A DNA stretch of 64,000 bases from an uncultured Bacteroidales bacterium (lineage in GTDB: Bacteria > Bacteroidota > Bacteroidia > Bacteroidales > UBA932), in assembly GCA_944326245.1 (NCBI GenBank), contig CALVDF010000009.1:1-64000 (forward strand). The letters run 5' to 3'. The notes under the pieces were generated by a model. It had not been told where the DNA came from and searched no databases. It saw nothing but the letters and a program-made list of their open reading frames with translations. Positions 1-8,834 of the stretch are shown here, in pieces. Every line of letters starts with the position of its first letter. Within the stretch, counting starts at the first letter, position 1. Both the position numbers and the translations under genes were made by a program.

Positions 1-552
1 AAACATCTCGATAAATTGCGATTTCACCATTTCATCTGTCGCAGCAAGGAGTTTCTTATAACCTTCTTTCAGACGATAGGCTGCCCATAATTTATCTGCA
101 AGAACTTTTTGTTCCTCTAATGATGGTAAGTCAAACTCATAATCAGCTAAATCTGAGAATAACACATACGGATTTGTAGATCCCTTTGATTTTGAAATAG
201 ACCATGAAGTAAATGAGTCAGATAACATTATAAAGGGTAATAATCTCTGATCAAAAATAGAATGGTCTTTTGATTCAAGAACAAATGTTGTATTAGCACA
301 TATTCCTGAAAAATCAGCAACTGCGACTTTCTTTAAATATGTTCTTCGAGACCCGTATAGTATCTGCCCTGGTTTAAAGATACGGACAAATGCAGGCCCT
401 ACATCGTCAGTAGCAAACCGACCTTTTCTATGTATAGTTAAATCTTCTGAATCCATATGATCTCCAGCAACATAGTACTCATAAGGATTATTCATTCTAT
501 CAACATTAACTTTTACATCTTTTACTATATCGCCAAATTTAATCCTATTCAT
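1..552 (-). CDS. hsdS: Type I restriction specificity subunit HsdS (partial)
   Basis: Reading the minus strand from the ATG at 552 gives 184 codons open to the window edge, so the 3' end is missing. The visible part is one target-recognition half: an N-terminal TRD beginning MNRIKFGDIV, with YGSRRTYLKKV and SDSFTSWS in the TRD core. A conserved helix follows with LPSLEEQKVLADKL and KEGYKKLLAATDEM. This pattern (TRD, then PS-x-EEQ helix) is typical of HsdS, which chooses the DNA sequence for the HsdM methylases. The ATG overlaps the hsdM stop by 8 bp, so the two are translationally coupled. Whether a second TRD exists cannot be seen. It is more AT-rich than the genome core. Confidence 0.9.
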   Translation of the reverse strand, partial: MNRIKFGDIVKDVKVNVDRMNNPYEYYVAGDHMDSEDLTIHRKGRFATDDVGPAFVRIFKPGQILYGSRRTYLKKVAVADFSGICANTTFVLESKDHSIFDQRLLPFIMLSDSFTSWSISKSKGSTNPYVLFSDLADYEFDLPSLEEQKVLADKLWAAYRLKEGYKKLLAATDEMVKSQFIEMF

Positions 553-2080
553 TTGTCATCATTCTTAAAAGATTATTAAATTCAATATGCATAGACTTCG
601 AACTTTTATCTAAATCTGCTATTGACTCATCTAATGTATAAATTTCATTAGTACACTTTTGCTTTACATAACTTTGTATACTGAGTAAACTTTTATTATT
701 TAGTATATCCTCATTGCTAATGACTTCTGCAAAATAGTCAATTTGACAATAGTCTCTATAACCATCTAAAATCCTTAAAATGTGGTTCTCTTCTAAATAA
801 CTTTCTGCATTCTTTCTCGTTACTTCTTCTTTAGCATCAATAAATAAAACCTTATTTTTATGCGATATTGGTTTATTATTCTTGCAAACTATTATACAGG
901 CTTCCATAGACGCGTTAAAGAATAGGTTTGGCCCAAGCCCAATTACACAATCGACAATATCCATCTCTACCAACTTTTTACGCAATTCAAACTCTTCATC
1001 ACGAAATAATACTCCATGAGGGAAAAGAATTGCACACCTACCATTTTGATCATTCATTGAGGCAAGGATATGTTGAAAAAATGCATAGTCGGCACGACCT
1101 TGTGGTGGTGTACCCAAGAAATTGCGTCCCCACTTATCATTCATAAACTTTTCACGATTCCACTCTTTAATTGAATATGGTGGATTTGCAAGAACTATAT
1201 CAAATTTACGTAAGCGACTGCCATCTAAAAATGCTGGATTCTCCAAGGTATCAGCACATGCAATAGAAAAATCTTCCACACCATTAAGATAAAGATTCAT
1301 ACGTGCAATAGAAGATGTCAAGCCATTGACCTCCTGGCCAAAGACCTGTACTCCTTGCCACTCCTCACCTTTATTGCGCAGATAGTCCAAGCATTTCACC
1401 AACATACCACCAGAACCGCACGTCGGGTCATAAATACTCTCATTCGGTTGCGGTTGGAGAATCTCGGCCATCAACTGAACGACTGTTCGATTGGTATAAA
1501 ACTCTTGGGCGGTATTGCCTGCATCATCAGCAAACTTACCGACCAGATATTCGTAGGCTTGTCCCATTTCATCAGCTGGGCATGCCTTTAATGAGAGCGT
1601 ATATTTAGAAAAATCTTCTATCAAAGAGGTGATAATGCTGTCGGGCATCTTGGCCTTATTCGTCCAACCATCTTTAGGACCAAATATACCTTCCAAACCA
1701 CCAATCTTTCTGCCATCCATTTCTTTGGCAGGATTAGCCTGTTCGATAGCGATAAAAGCTTCTACAAGTCGTTGACCGACATTCTCTGTAACCTGCCGCA
1801 CATCGCGCCAATGAGCTCCATCAGGAATGCGGATAGGCAATTCTTCGGCTTGCATACCAGCATATTCCACACCGCCTTCATGGAGGAATCCTTCAAATTG
1901 CTCATCGTACACATCTGAGATGCGCTTGAAGAACAACAACGGGAATATATACTCTTTATAGCCTGCTGCATCAATCTGACCACGCAAATGAGTAGCTGCC
2001 GCCCAAAGAAAGCTTTTCAACTCTTCAAGCGTAATCGGGTCATCGGGATTTCGGTAAGTCTTTATATTGTTTTCTGCCAT
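545..2080 (-). CDS. hsdM: Type I R-M methyltransferase subunit HsdM (copy 1)
   Basis: This is a 511-aa N6-adenine DNA methyltransferase of the HsdM family and of full family length. An N-terminal helical HsdM_N domain occupies about residues 15-150. The SAM-binding motif I DPTCGSGGM lies near residue 217 and the catalytic motif NPPY near residue 300. It would join HsdS to methylate the recognition site and, with HsdR, to form the restriction complex. HsdR is not in the window and may lie to the left. The gene starts 4 bp after a second, divergent hsdM (2085-3587). Tandem, different HsdM genes in one operon are unusual. The start MAENNIK is the first Met of the frame and fits the tight spacing. 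Confidence 0.95.
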   Translation of the reverse strand: MAENNIKTYRNPDDPITLEELKSFLWAAATHLRGQIDAAGYKEYIFPLLFFKRISDVYDEQFEGFLHEGGVEYAGMQAEELPIRIPDGAHWRDVRQVTENVGQRLVEAFIAIEQANPAKEMDGRKIGGLEGIFGPKDGWTNKAKMPDSIITSLIEDFSKYTLSLKACPADEMGQAYEYLVGKFADDAGNTAQEFYTNRTVVQLMAEILQPQPNESIYDPTCGSGGMLVKCLDYLRNKGEEWQGVQVFGQEVNGLTSSIARMNLYLNGVEDFSIACADTLENPAFLDGSRLRKFDIVLANPPYSIKEWNREKFMNDKWGRNFLGTPPQGRADYAFFQHILASMNDQNGRCAILFPHGVLFRDEEFELRKKLVEMDIVDCVIGLGPNLFFNASMEACIIVCKNNKPISHKNKVLFIDAKEEVTRKNAESYLEENHILRILDGYRDYCQIDYFAEVISNEDILNNKSLLSIQSYVKQKCTNEIYTLDESIADLDKSSKSMHIEFNNLLRMMTNE

Positions 2081-2084
2081 ATTA

Positions 2085-3587
2085 TTATGCGTTAATTAAT
2101 TGAGAGAATTCAAGTTCAAGGCATTTTACATCTTCATATGCCTGCTTGAACTCAGCCAATACTTCTGAGTATGGACGAATTTCTTCCTTATAATACTCCA
2201 CAAATCGATTGGGAGACAAATTATAGTCCTTATCCCTTACCTCCTGCAGGGTAACTACCTTGGAGAAGTCTTCTACATCTTTATACTGTTTATACAATGC
2301 ATATAGTCTATCAACATCTGCAGGTTCTAATACATTTTGGGCACGGCGCTGAGTAAGAATCTTGGTTCCATCAATCATAAGTATCCGACCGGAATGTGCT
2401 GCAGGTTTCATTCTTCGCAAAATCAAGAAACATGGAGACAATCCTGTACCATAGAACAACTTGTCTCCGAGCGTTACAACGGCTTCTATCAAGTCGCTTT
2501 CTACCAACTTCTTTCTGATTTCACCATCTTGATTGCCACGGAACAATACACCTTGTGGCATTACTACCGCCATTCTGCCATGAGCCGGTGCCATTGATGC
2601 TATCATGTGCTGAATCCATGCAAAGTCGCCACAACTATCCGAAGGTATTCCCCAAAGATTACGCTTGTATTTATCTGAAGCCCACTCGGTAGCCCCCCAG
2701 TTTTCCAATGAGAATGGAGGATTGGCAATTACACAATCAAACTTGGCAATATTTCCACTCTGCAAAATTTTCGGGTCTCGCAATGTATCACCTTGAAGCA
2801 CATTAAAATCAGATGCACCATGCAGAAATAGATTCATTTTGGCAATTGCTGCATTGATTACGTTTTTCTCCTGCCCAAAAATGCTTCCGCAACAAAGCGT
2901 ATCATCGTGCATATAGCGAATGGCTTCAATCAACATACCACCACTACCACACGCGGGATCATACACCGTTTCTCCTGGTTGTGGATCAAGTATGCGAACC
3001 AATAACGAAACAACGGAACGAGGAGTATAAAACTCTCCAGCCTGAGCCTTACTGTCATCAGCAAATTTCTTCAAAAGGATCTCATAAGCATCACCCATAA
3101 GATCGGCCGGATAATTCTTGTTACCCAATTTACGTTTTGAAAGATGCTCAATCAAATCTCTGATTTTACCATCATTCAGAATTGCTTTATTTGTCCATTT
3201 CTGAGCAGAGAACATTGACAGAACACCATATAGCGTATCTGGATTTGCAATCTCAATCTGTCGCATAGCACCAACAATTGCAGCACCAAGATTTTCACTG
3301 CGTTCGCGTACGTCCTGCCAATGACAGCCGTCTGGTATAACAAATCGATGCTGTTCAGGTAGCGAAGCATATTCCTCATCACCACCGCTATCAATCAAAG
3401 CATCCTCCGTTTCTTCATCATAAACATCTGATATACGCTTATAATATAGCAATGGTGTTATATAGTCTTTAAAATTGTCCTGACTTACAGGACCACGTAT
3501 GATATTACAGGCCTCAAACAAGAAATTGTATAAATCTTGTGCCCCTGTAAGTTCTTTTTTTATTGTTTTCTTTGCCATTTTAGTCAT
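2085..3587 (-). CDS. hsdM: Type I R-M methyltransferase subunit HsdM (copy 2)
   Basis: This 500-aa HsdM-family N6-adenine methyltransferase has an N-terminal helical domain with YKRISDVYDEE (shared with copy 1 as FKRISDVYDEQ). SAM motif I DPACGSGGM lies near residue 208 and catalytic NPPF near residue 287. It is clearly a paralogue of the next gene but well diverged, not a recent duplicate. It overlaps the end of the upstream AlbA-type gene by 8 bp and ends 4 bp before copy 1, so all are co-transcribed. The start may be the first Met (MTKMAKK) or the Met three codons later. With a single hsdS, a mixed M1/M2 complex or two alternative methylases are both possible; this is inference. Confidence 0.93.
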   Translation of the reverse strand: MTKMAKKTIKKELTGAQDLYNFLFEACNIIRGPVSQDNFKDYITPLLYYKRISDVYDEETEDALIDSGGDEEYASLPEQHRFVIPDGCHWQDVRERSENLGAAIVGAMRQIEIANPDTLYGVLSMFSAQKWTNKAILNDGKIRDLIEHLSKRKLGNKNYPADLMGDAYEILLKKFADDSKAQAGEFYTPRSVVSLLVRILDPQPGETVYDPACGSGGMLIEAIRYMHDDTLCCGSIFGQEKNVINAAIAKMNLFLHGASDFNVLQGDTLRDPKILQSGNIAKFDCVIANPPFSLENWGATEWASDKYKRNLWGIPSDSCGDFAWIQHMIASMAPAHGRMAVVMPQGVLFRGNQDGEIRKKLVESDLIEAVVTLGDKLFYGTGLSPCFLILRRMKPAAHSGRILMIDGTKILTQRRAQNVLEPADVDRLYALYKQYKDVEDFSKVVTLQEVRDKDYNLSPNRFVEYYKEEIRPYSEVLAEFKQAYEDVKCLELEFSQLINA

Positions 3588-5139
3588 TCATTGATTTTAC
3601 AAACGCTTTACCTTTCTCTGTCAACACATACCCTCCAGTTTTGCGAGAACCTTGATACTCAATAAAATTAAGTCCTTCAGATATAAGTTGCTTAAGTATT
3701 CTATCAATTGTAGGCATTGATACATTTATTGCATCATGCAAATCTTTCCTCTTAGCTATTCCAAGTTCGGAAATCTTTAACAGGACACTTTTTATCTTAT
3801 CATTTATCTTATCATTTATCTTATCATCATCTGCGGATATAAAATCATCCCCAATCAATACTCTATCCCCAAACCCTTCTCTACAAGGAATCTCAATCAA
3901 GAAATAACTTCTCTCTTCATTGGTCTCAATTACAGCAGGGCCAGAACCATTTCTTCTTAACTCATCCTGTATGGTTGGGATACCGGTTCCTCTACCTTCG
4001 GACAACTGAAGTTCCTTGAGATAATCGCCCAAACGACGGTTACGGTAGCGGCGTGACTTCAGACGTTCTGCCTTTTGGATGGCATCAATGCTGATGGAAC
4101 GGTCCGGTCCGGCATAGCTAAGAATGGAAATTTTATCTGGCTCAATCGTAATTTCAACCGGTTCCCGTTCTTGATAGTCTCTATGATAAAGTGCATTAAC
4201 TACCGCTTCTTCAATAGCCTGGTAAGGATAGTTGAAGAAGGTTATCGATTCAGCCTTCTCTTTCTGCTTGATGATACGTCTCTTGATAACATTAGTCTTG
4301 ATATAGTCCAGCGCTTGTTTGATCATATCGGGCACAGGGCCGACAATCTTCGGAACCTCAATCATATTGTTGGGATTCTTGATGCAGCCTTCAGGAAAAA
4401 TGACAATATCCACCTGTGTCGTCGGGAAAAATTTGGCAGGGTTCTTACAGAACATCATGGCAGCCACATTCTTGACCAGCTGACGTTCGACGGGCCCTAC
4501 CAACAGGTCCATCTGTGACAACAACTCTGAGAGGGACAACTTTTCGAAATCAGCGACCAAACGACTATTGACAGTTTGCAGGTAATCCAGAACCAAGGCT
4601 CTTGATATATCTGTCATCTCTATATTCTCATTACCTCTTTCGTCAAATGGAGTACGATTTGCCATCTCACGCAATTCATCCAAGACTTCACCTTTCGCCT
4701 CAATGGTATTGGTTCCACTACGAATATACCATTTACATGGCGACTGATTACTTGCTGTGACTCGTTCACGCACATTATAAGGACGATTCACTCCGGCCGG
4801 TACCCAGATAAGTAAAATGTATTTTCCATCTACCTCCTGCACGTCGATTCTTGGCAAGTAGAATGGCTCAATCTTATGATTGAACCCCATCATGTCACGC
4901 TGTATCTTATCGAGTTCTTCTATAGGAACACCTGCTACTGGCCGTTTTGCGATGCCTGTGTTTTCTTCTTCTTGAACACCTACGATGATGTATCCTCCGC
5001 CAATGTTATCAAAATCATTTGCAAAAGCACAGATGGTACGATAAATTTTATCTGGATTCCACCCTGTCTTAAACTCAATACGGGTGGATTCTATTTTACG
5101 CTTATGAAGCAAGTCTTCTATGTTTACCGGAATAGCCAT
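3580..5139 (-). CDS. AlbA_2/Schlafen-type ATP-binding regulator
   Basis: This 519-aa protein begins with an AlbA_2 (divergent AAA_4, Schlafen-related) domain at about residues 10-150, seen in EFKTGWNPDKIYRTICAFAN and GGGYIIVGVQEE. An HATPase_c_4-like region follows at about 290-410 (EAVVNALYHRDYQ, LSEGRGTGIP), and a C-terminal winged helix at about 455-515. Between the last two lies a short repeat DDKINDKINDKI, encoded by a tandem near-repeat of 12 bases. Proteins of this build are called putative DNA-binding or transcriptional regulators and often sit in type I R-M operons. It follows the XRE gene by 10 bp and overlaps the hsdM downstream. A regulatory role in R-M expression is inferred; an effector role cannot be excluded. 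Confidence 0.85.
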   Translation of the reverse strand: MAIPVNIEDLLHKRKIESTRIEFKTGWNPDKIYRTICAFANDFDNIGGGYIIVGVQEEENTGIAKRPVAGVPIEELDKIQRDMMGFNHKIEPFYLPRIDVQEVDGKYILLIWVPAGVNRPYNVRERVTASNQSPCKWYIRSGTNTIEAKGEVLDELREMANRTPFDERGNENIEMTDISRALVLDYLQTVNSRLVADFEKLSLSELLSQMDLLVGPVERQLVKNVAAMMFCKNPAKFFPTTQVDIVIFPEGCIKNPNNMIEVPKIVGPVPDMIKQALDYIKTNVIKRRIIKQKEKAESITFFNYPYQAIEEAVVNALYHRDYQEREPVEITIEPDKISILSYAGPDRSISIDAIQKAERLKSRRYRNRRLGDYLKELQLSEGRGTGIPTIQDELRRNGSGPAVIETNEERSYFLIEIPCREGFGDRVLIGDDFISADDDKINDKINDKIKSVLLKISELGIAKRKDLHDAINVSMPTIDRILKQLISEGLNFIEYQGSRKTGGYVLTEKGKAFVKSMND

Positions 5140-5149
5140 CTTGATATAC

Positions 5150-5362
5150 TTATTTAGATTTATCCTTTTCTACATGAAGCAATTCTCTTACATCAACATC
5201 CAAAAGTTCCGCTATGCGAAATAATGTTTCCAAATCTGGTTGTGAAGCATTAGTACACCAACGGGAAACAGATGTCACATTCCTGCCAACTTGCTCAGAG
5301 AGCCATTTTGCCGTTTTATTCTTTTCAACAAGGACTATTTTAATCCTATTCAATTGCTTCAT
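5150..5362 (-). CDS. XRE-family helix-turn-helix regulator
   Basis: A 70-aa protein that is almost entirely one HTH_3 domain: KTAKWLSEQVGRNVTSVSRW is the helix-turn-helix, followed by the PDLETLFRIAELL helix typical of the family. It is the first gene of the type I R-M operon and lies directly behind a well-formed promoter at 5388-5419. A small XRE protein at the head of an R-M operon is the arrangement of controller proteins, which delay or limit expression of the restriction genes. A direct repeat TTTAATG at 5381 and 5402, 21 bp apart and overlapping the promoter, is a plausible operator for it (inference). Confidence 0.88.
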   Translation of the reverse strand: MKQLNRIKIVLVEKNKTAKWLSEQVGRNVTSVSRWCTNASQPDLETLFRIAELLDVDVRELLHVEKDKSK

Positions 5363-5387
5363 AATTGGAATGTTTTGTAGTTTAATG

Positions 5388-5419
5388 CAAATATATTAAA
5401 ATTTAATGTATGAATCAAA
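5388..5419 (-). promoter_or_regulatory. Bacteroidota promoter of the type I R-M operon
   Basis: On the minus strand there is a TTTG box (5416-5419), a 20-bp spacer and the -7 box TATATTTG (5388-5395). This matches the Bacteroidota consensus TTTG-N19-21-TAnnTTTG. The XRE start codon lies about 25 bases downstream. TTTAATG occurs at 5381 and 5402 and could bind the XRE protein. Confidence 0.7.
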
Positions 5420-5582
5420 CTTTGCTCAATTAATCAGATGATTAGTATAAACTTTTCAGTATTGAAGCGGAAAGTACAAGAAATTGCAGAATAATCATGA
5501 AGAAATTCAACACAAAATAAACCTACTGGTTGATTTTTGGAAAAACTTTAGTACTTTCGTTCCATAAACCTGTAGATTAATT

Positions 5583-5963
5583 ATGGAGTTTGATATCATT
5601 TACCCGGAAAATAAGGCTGACGCATTCGATGCGGAATGTGGAAAAGCACAAAAGACTATGCGTGCACGTGCAAAGCCGACAAAAACCTGGATTTCAAAAT
5701 CAAAATTTGAGATTGAGAATGAGGAAGAGCTCCTTGCATGCAGGAGGATCATCCTCAAAATTGTCCGCTACAAGCAGGACAACAATATGAGTCAAAAAGA
5801 ACTTGCCGAAAAATTGAATGTATCTCCTCAGTATATCAATAAACTGCTTCACGGACAAAATCTTGATCTCAAGATTACTACTGTACTAAGATATGGGCGA
5901 CTCCTTGGGATTAAATTGATTGCACTTCCTGAAGATGAACCCGCTACGCCTCAGCATAGCTGA
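5583..5963 (+). CDS. HigA-like helix-turn-helix protein, no toxin partner seen
   Basis: A 126-aa protein with a C-terminal XRE domain at about residues 58-115: YKQDNNMSQKELAEKLNVS and PQYINKLLHGQNLDLKI are clear. The N-terminal 55 residues are charged and not recognised. Antitoxins of HigA type look like this, but no small RelE/HigB-like toxin gene lies on either side: upstream is the divergent R-M operon, downstream a 133-bp gap and the broken rloB. It is either an orphan antitoxin or a free-standing regulator. It points away from the hsd operon and leaves a 220-bp shared upstream region, so it could also act on that promoter (inference). Confidence 0.75.
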   Translation: MEFDIIYPENKADAFDAECGKAQKTMRARAKPTKTWISKSKFEIENEEELLACRRIILKIVRYKQDNNMSQKELAEKLNVSPQYINKLLHGQNLDLKITTVLRYGRLLGIKLIALPEDEPATPQHS

Positions 5964-6119
5964 AACACTACCCTTTCATTAAGAAGAAGTGGATCTTATG
6001 AAGTAAGGAGTCCTGATCCCAAAAAGCATTGCTTTACCTGAAAAAATCTACTGTATGTCAATCCCATATGATTATTGCCTATAAATGTTTGATTATTCAT
6101 ATTGAACCTAATATATTTA

Positions 6120-6990
6120 GAAACTGTTTAAATTTTATTCAAAAATAATTTTATGGCAGCGATATGCATCATGGCTTCGTGCGTATCGGCCCTGTATTCA
6201 TAGTCAATGGTCAGTCTCCTGAAGTTCTCGAGCCATGAGAAAGTGCGCTCGACAATCCATCTTTTTGGCATGGGGACAAATCTGTCCGTCCGTTTGTCAG
6301 ACCTGAGTACGACATCCAGGTCGCAATGCAGCAGTCTCATGACCGTGTTCCTGACAGTCTCGCCCCTGTAACCTCCGTCCGCCAGAATCCGTTTCAGCCC
6401 CGGGAATTTGTATCTCATGGATTCGAGCACCTCTTCCGCCCCTACGCTGTCATGGACGTTGGGCGGATGGACCCTCACTGACATGGGCAGCCCCAGTGTG
6501 TCAACCACTATGTGCTCCTTCCTGCCCTTTATCTTTTTGTTTCCGTCTATTCCCCTTTGACCATCAATATGATGGGAGGTCCTGACACTCCTTGAGTCGA
6601 TGATCCCAAGGCTGGGACTCTCCGCCCTGCCCGAAAGACGGCGGACAATGCCGCGGAGGGTGTCGAAGATCTCTTCAAGCAGGCCCTCGTTCTTCCACTT
6701 GCTGAAATAGTAATACACTGTCTGCCACGGAGCGAAATCCGAGGGGAGCATTCTCCACTGCACGCCGGTCTTCACGATGTACAGGATGCCGTCAAAAACA
6801 GAGCGCAGAGAATATTTTCTGAATCTTTCTTTGGGGTCCAGCATATTTTTTATAACTTGCCACTGTTTATCAGTCAGGTTGGTTGGGTACTTATGCATAA
6901 CTTTAATGTCTTGATAACCATAAAGTTACGAAAAATATTCCAATTAACCTACTGATTTACAACTAATTATAAATAAATTTAAACAGATTC
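6120..6990. mobile_element. IS5-family insertion sequence, complete (871 bp)
   Basis: One transposase gene fills the element. The ends form near-perfect inverted repeats: GAAACTGTTTAAATTT from 6120, and GAATCTGTTTAAATTT read inward from 6990 (15 of 16 match). It is flanked by a direct TTA at 6117-6119 and 6991-6993, the 3-bp TNA target duplication expected of the IS427-like group of IS5. The intact ends and open transposase frame point to a recent and possibly active copy. It sits in the last codons of the rloB remnant. Confidence 0.88.
6128..6898 (-). CDS. IS5-family DDE transposase
   Basis: A 256-aa transposase in a single frame, the usual length for the IS427-like group. It has the DUF4096-type N-terminus (LTDKQWQVIKNML) and a DDE RNase H-like core: first Asp in GIIDSRSVRTS, second Asp in LADGGYRGE, Glu in WIVERTFSWLENFRRL. 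It ends 8 bp inside the left terminal repeat. No frameshift is needed, unlike the two-frame IS5 members. Its GC is higher than the AT-rich flanks, as expected of a recent arrival. Confidence 0.95.
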   Translation of the reverse strand: MHKYPTNLTDKQWQVIKNMLDPKERFRKYSLRSVFDGILYIVKTGVQWRMLPSDFAPWQTVYYYFSKWKNEGLLEEIFDTLRGIVRRLSGRAESPSLGIIDSRSVRTSHHIDGQRGIDGNKKIKGRKEHIVVDTLGLPMSVRVHPPNVHDSVGAEEVLESMRYKFPGLKRILADGGYRGETVRNTVMRLLHCDLDVVLRSDKRTDRFVPMPKRWIVERTFSWLENFRRLTIDYEYRADTHEAMMHIAAIKLFLNKI

Positions 6991-7387
6991 TTAGTAATTT
7001 TATCACCTTATGTACTTCCGAATATGCCTTCAAATCCTCCGGTGACTCTTTACATAATTGACACATTTTTTCTGAATTTGACATCGCCAGTCCCAAATCT
7101 CCATTCTCTGTCAAGTATTTATAGAGGTTGGTGCGTATGAAATATCGTTTTGTCTTTTCATACCCCGGCATATATTTCTGCAATTCGGGAAGTAATTGCT
7201 CATAGCTCTCATATCGCCGACAAACCACATTAGGCAAGAAGTGGAGCAGAAACCGTCACTGTGCCGTGGAAAATCCGGAGCGACCTTGAAAGGATAGCGG
7301 CACGCGATCCTCAGAGAATCGAAATAGAACCATTCCGTTTCTCCCTCGCCTATGATGGCGATGCTTGTTGTTACTGTCCGCCCCATA

Positions 7388-8689
7388 TCATTGTTCGTCT
7401 AGGTTAATGTATTGACTGCCAAGGAACGGAAGCTTAACTAATTTACCCTGTTTGTAAGCATTATACGGTGAGAGATTCTTGTGCAGGCCTAAAGATGAAA
7501 GACGCACTATTTTAGTCTCGCCATATTCGTCTTTGTCGGTAAACCATATCGTATCACGTCGAATGAAATCCTCATTAAGAAGATTGATGTCGTGTGTTGT
7601 CAACAACATTTGGGATGTTCCTTCACTGTTCGCTAAAAATACTTTTATAAAATAAGCCAGCAGTTCATAGTGGATGCTTGTCTCGACTTCGTCAATAAGC
7701 ACAAACCGGTTGGTCTTCAACAAGAAATTCAGAATTACGGCCATTCCCAAAAATCTCATTGTACCATTGGATTCATATTCTTCAGACAAATCGTATAGTT
7801 TGTCGCCAACCTTATGCTTGAATGTCAATTCTGCATTTGTGATTTTCCCTTTTCTAAGCATTTCTGCTTTTGCCTCATCATCAATAGGGGCATTTTGAAT
7901 CAATTGCTCCAATTCAGGGGTAATCAATTCTTCCTCTTCATGCAATACGACATCTTCTATGTTAAAATCAGATGCTTTCAAGAAATTTAAAATGAACTTC
8001 TTCAAATCGCCTGTTTCATCTTTATCCAATCGTGATTTTACATATCCCGAAAGTAGCATGCCAGGAGCCAATACATCTTTTACCTGTTTGGCAAAGTAAT
8101 CGTACACATCGTTCAACTTGGTACGCTCCACATTACTTTTGCCAAATGCGGCAAGTACACTGCAATTATTGATCGTGTTGCCGGAAATCACATCCTGACT
8201 CTTCCGTGGCATTTTCAGATTTACGCCGAAATCTATTGTTGTGGAATCTGTTGTTGCATCGTAACTACGGCTATACAATTTGGTAGGACGGATGGAATCA
8301 TAAACTATCAATGTTTCGGAATAGATGTATTTTGCGTCCAATTCAAAAGAAAGGATATACTTCGACGTATTAATATAGAATACCATAGACATCTTCGTCC
8401 TTTCATTCCTCGATGTGTCATCCAGCATAAAAGGAACGACCCCGGTTTTCTCATTCCGGTCTTTAGGCATCTTAAGAACAAGCATTCTGAAAAATTCCAC
8501 AGCATTCAATACATTGGTTTTGCCGGAAGCGTTAGCACCATAGATGATGCCCAATTTCAACAATCTTACCCCATCCTTAACTTCATATGAATACTCGTCA
8601 GACATAAAAGTATCTGATGAAGGTTCAAAGCTTATCTTTTGCGGGGACTTAATTGAAAAAAAATTTTCAATAGTGAATTCTGCTATCAT
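7388..8689 (-). CDS. rloA: RloA-like AAA family ATPase
   Basis: A 433-aa ABC/SMC-like ATPase of the AAA_15/AAA_21 group. The start is taken at MIAEFTIENFFSIKSP, the standard start of the family, not at the upstream in-frame Met. Walker A is GANASGKT near residues 50-57. Walker B is FVLIDEVETSIHYE in the C-terminal third, followed by the QMLLTTHD switch region. The gene ends 1 bp before the rloB remnant, the normal RloA-RloB order. Pairs of this type (ATPase plus Toprim-like nuclease) act in phage defence in related systems such as OLD-like pairs and PARIS. Since rloB is destroyed, this ATPase is probably a leftover half of a dead module. An open frame suggests the loss is recent. Confidence 0.85.
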   Translation of the reverse strand: MIAEFTIENFFSIKSPQKISFEPSSDTFMSDEYSYEVKDGVRLLKLGIIYGANASGKTNVLNAVEFFRMLVLKMPKDRNEKTGVVPFMLDDTSRNERTKMSMVFYINTSKYILSFELDAKYIYSETLIVYDSIRPTKLYSRSYDATTDSTTIDFGVNLKMPRKSQDVISGNTINNCSVLAAFGKSNVERTKLNDVYDYFAKQVKDVLAPGMLLSGYVKSRLDKDETGDLKKFILNFLKASDFNIEDVVLHEEEELITPELEQLIQNAPIDDEAKAEMLRKGKITNAELTFKHKVGDKLYDLSEEYESNGTMRFLGMAVILNFLLKTNRFVLIDEVETSIHYELLAYFIKVFLANSEGTSQMLLTTHDINLLNEDFIRRDTIWFTDKDEYGETKIVRLSSLGLHKNLSPYNAYKQGKLVKLPFLGSQYINLDEQ

Positions 8690-8834
8690 ATTCGTTGAAT
8701 TAATCTGTCGTATGATGCAAATATAGAAATAACAATCAATATATGGAATCATAATTCGTGTTTTCGTAGTAAAATTACGAAAAACGAATACAAATCAATG
8801 TCTCAAATATTTTATAACAACAGGGTAAAGCAAA

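Larger units (their letters stand above)
6097..7386 (-). pseudogene. rloB: rloB-like gene, broken by deletion, frameshift and IS
   Basis: The 5' part (7386 down to about 7250) encodes MGRTVTTSIAIIGEGETEWF, the GEGxTE start of RloB, a Toprim-like protein partnered with an AAA ATPase. The frame then runs into CLMWFVGD, resembling the FELWFLLHF motif normally more than 80 residues further on, so the middle is missing. The reading frame then shifts: RRYESYEQLLPELQKYMPGY and the rest of the RloB C-terminus (YEKTKRYF, YSEVHKVIKLL) lie in the frame starting at 7237. An IS5 element (6120-6990) interrupts the last codons. Removing it and one TTA restores an ending KLLNILGSI and a stop at 6097-6099. 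The protein cannot be made in full. Confidence 0.75.

Noticed and set aside
5536-5559. TTTG and TACTTTCG ahead of the HigA-like gene as a promoter
   Set aside because: The spacing is about 12 bp instead of 19-21 and the -7 box has a mismatch.
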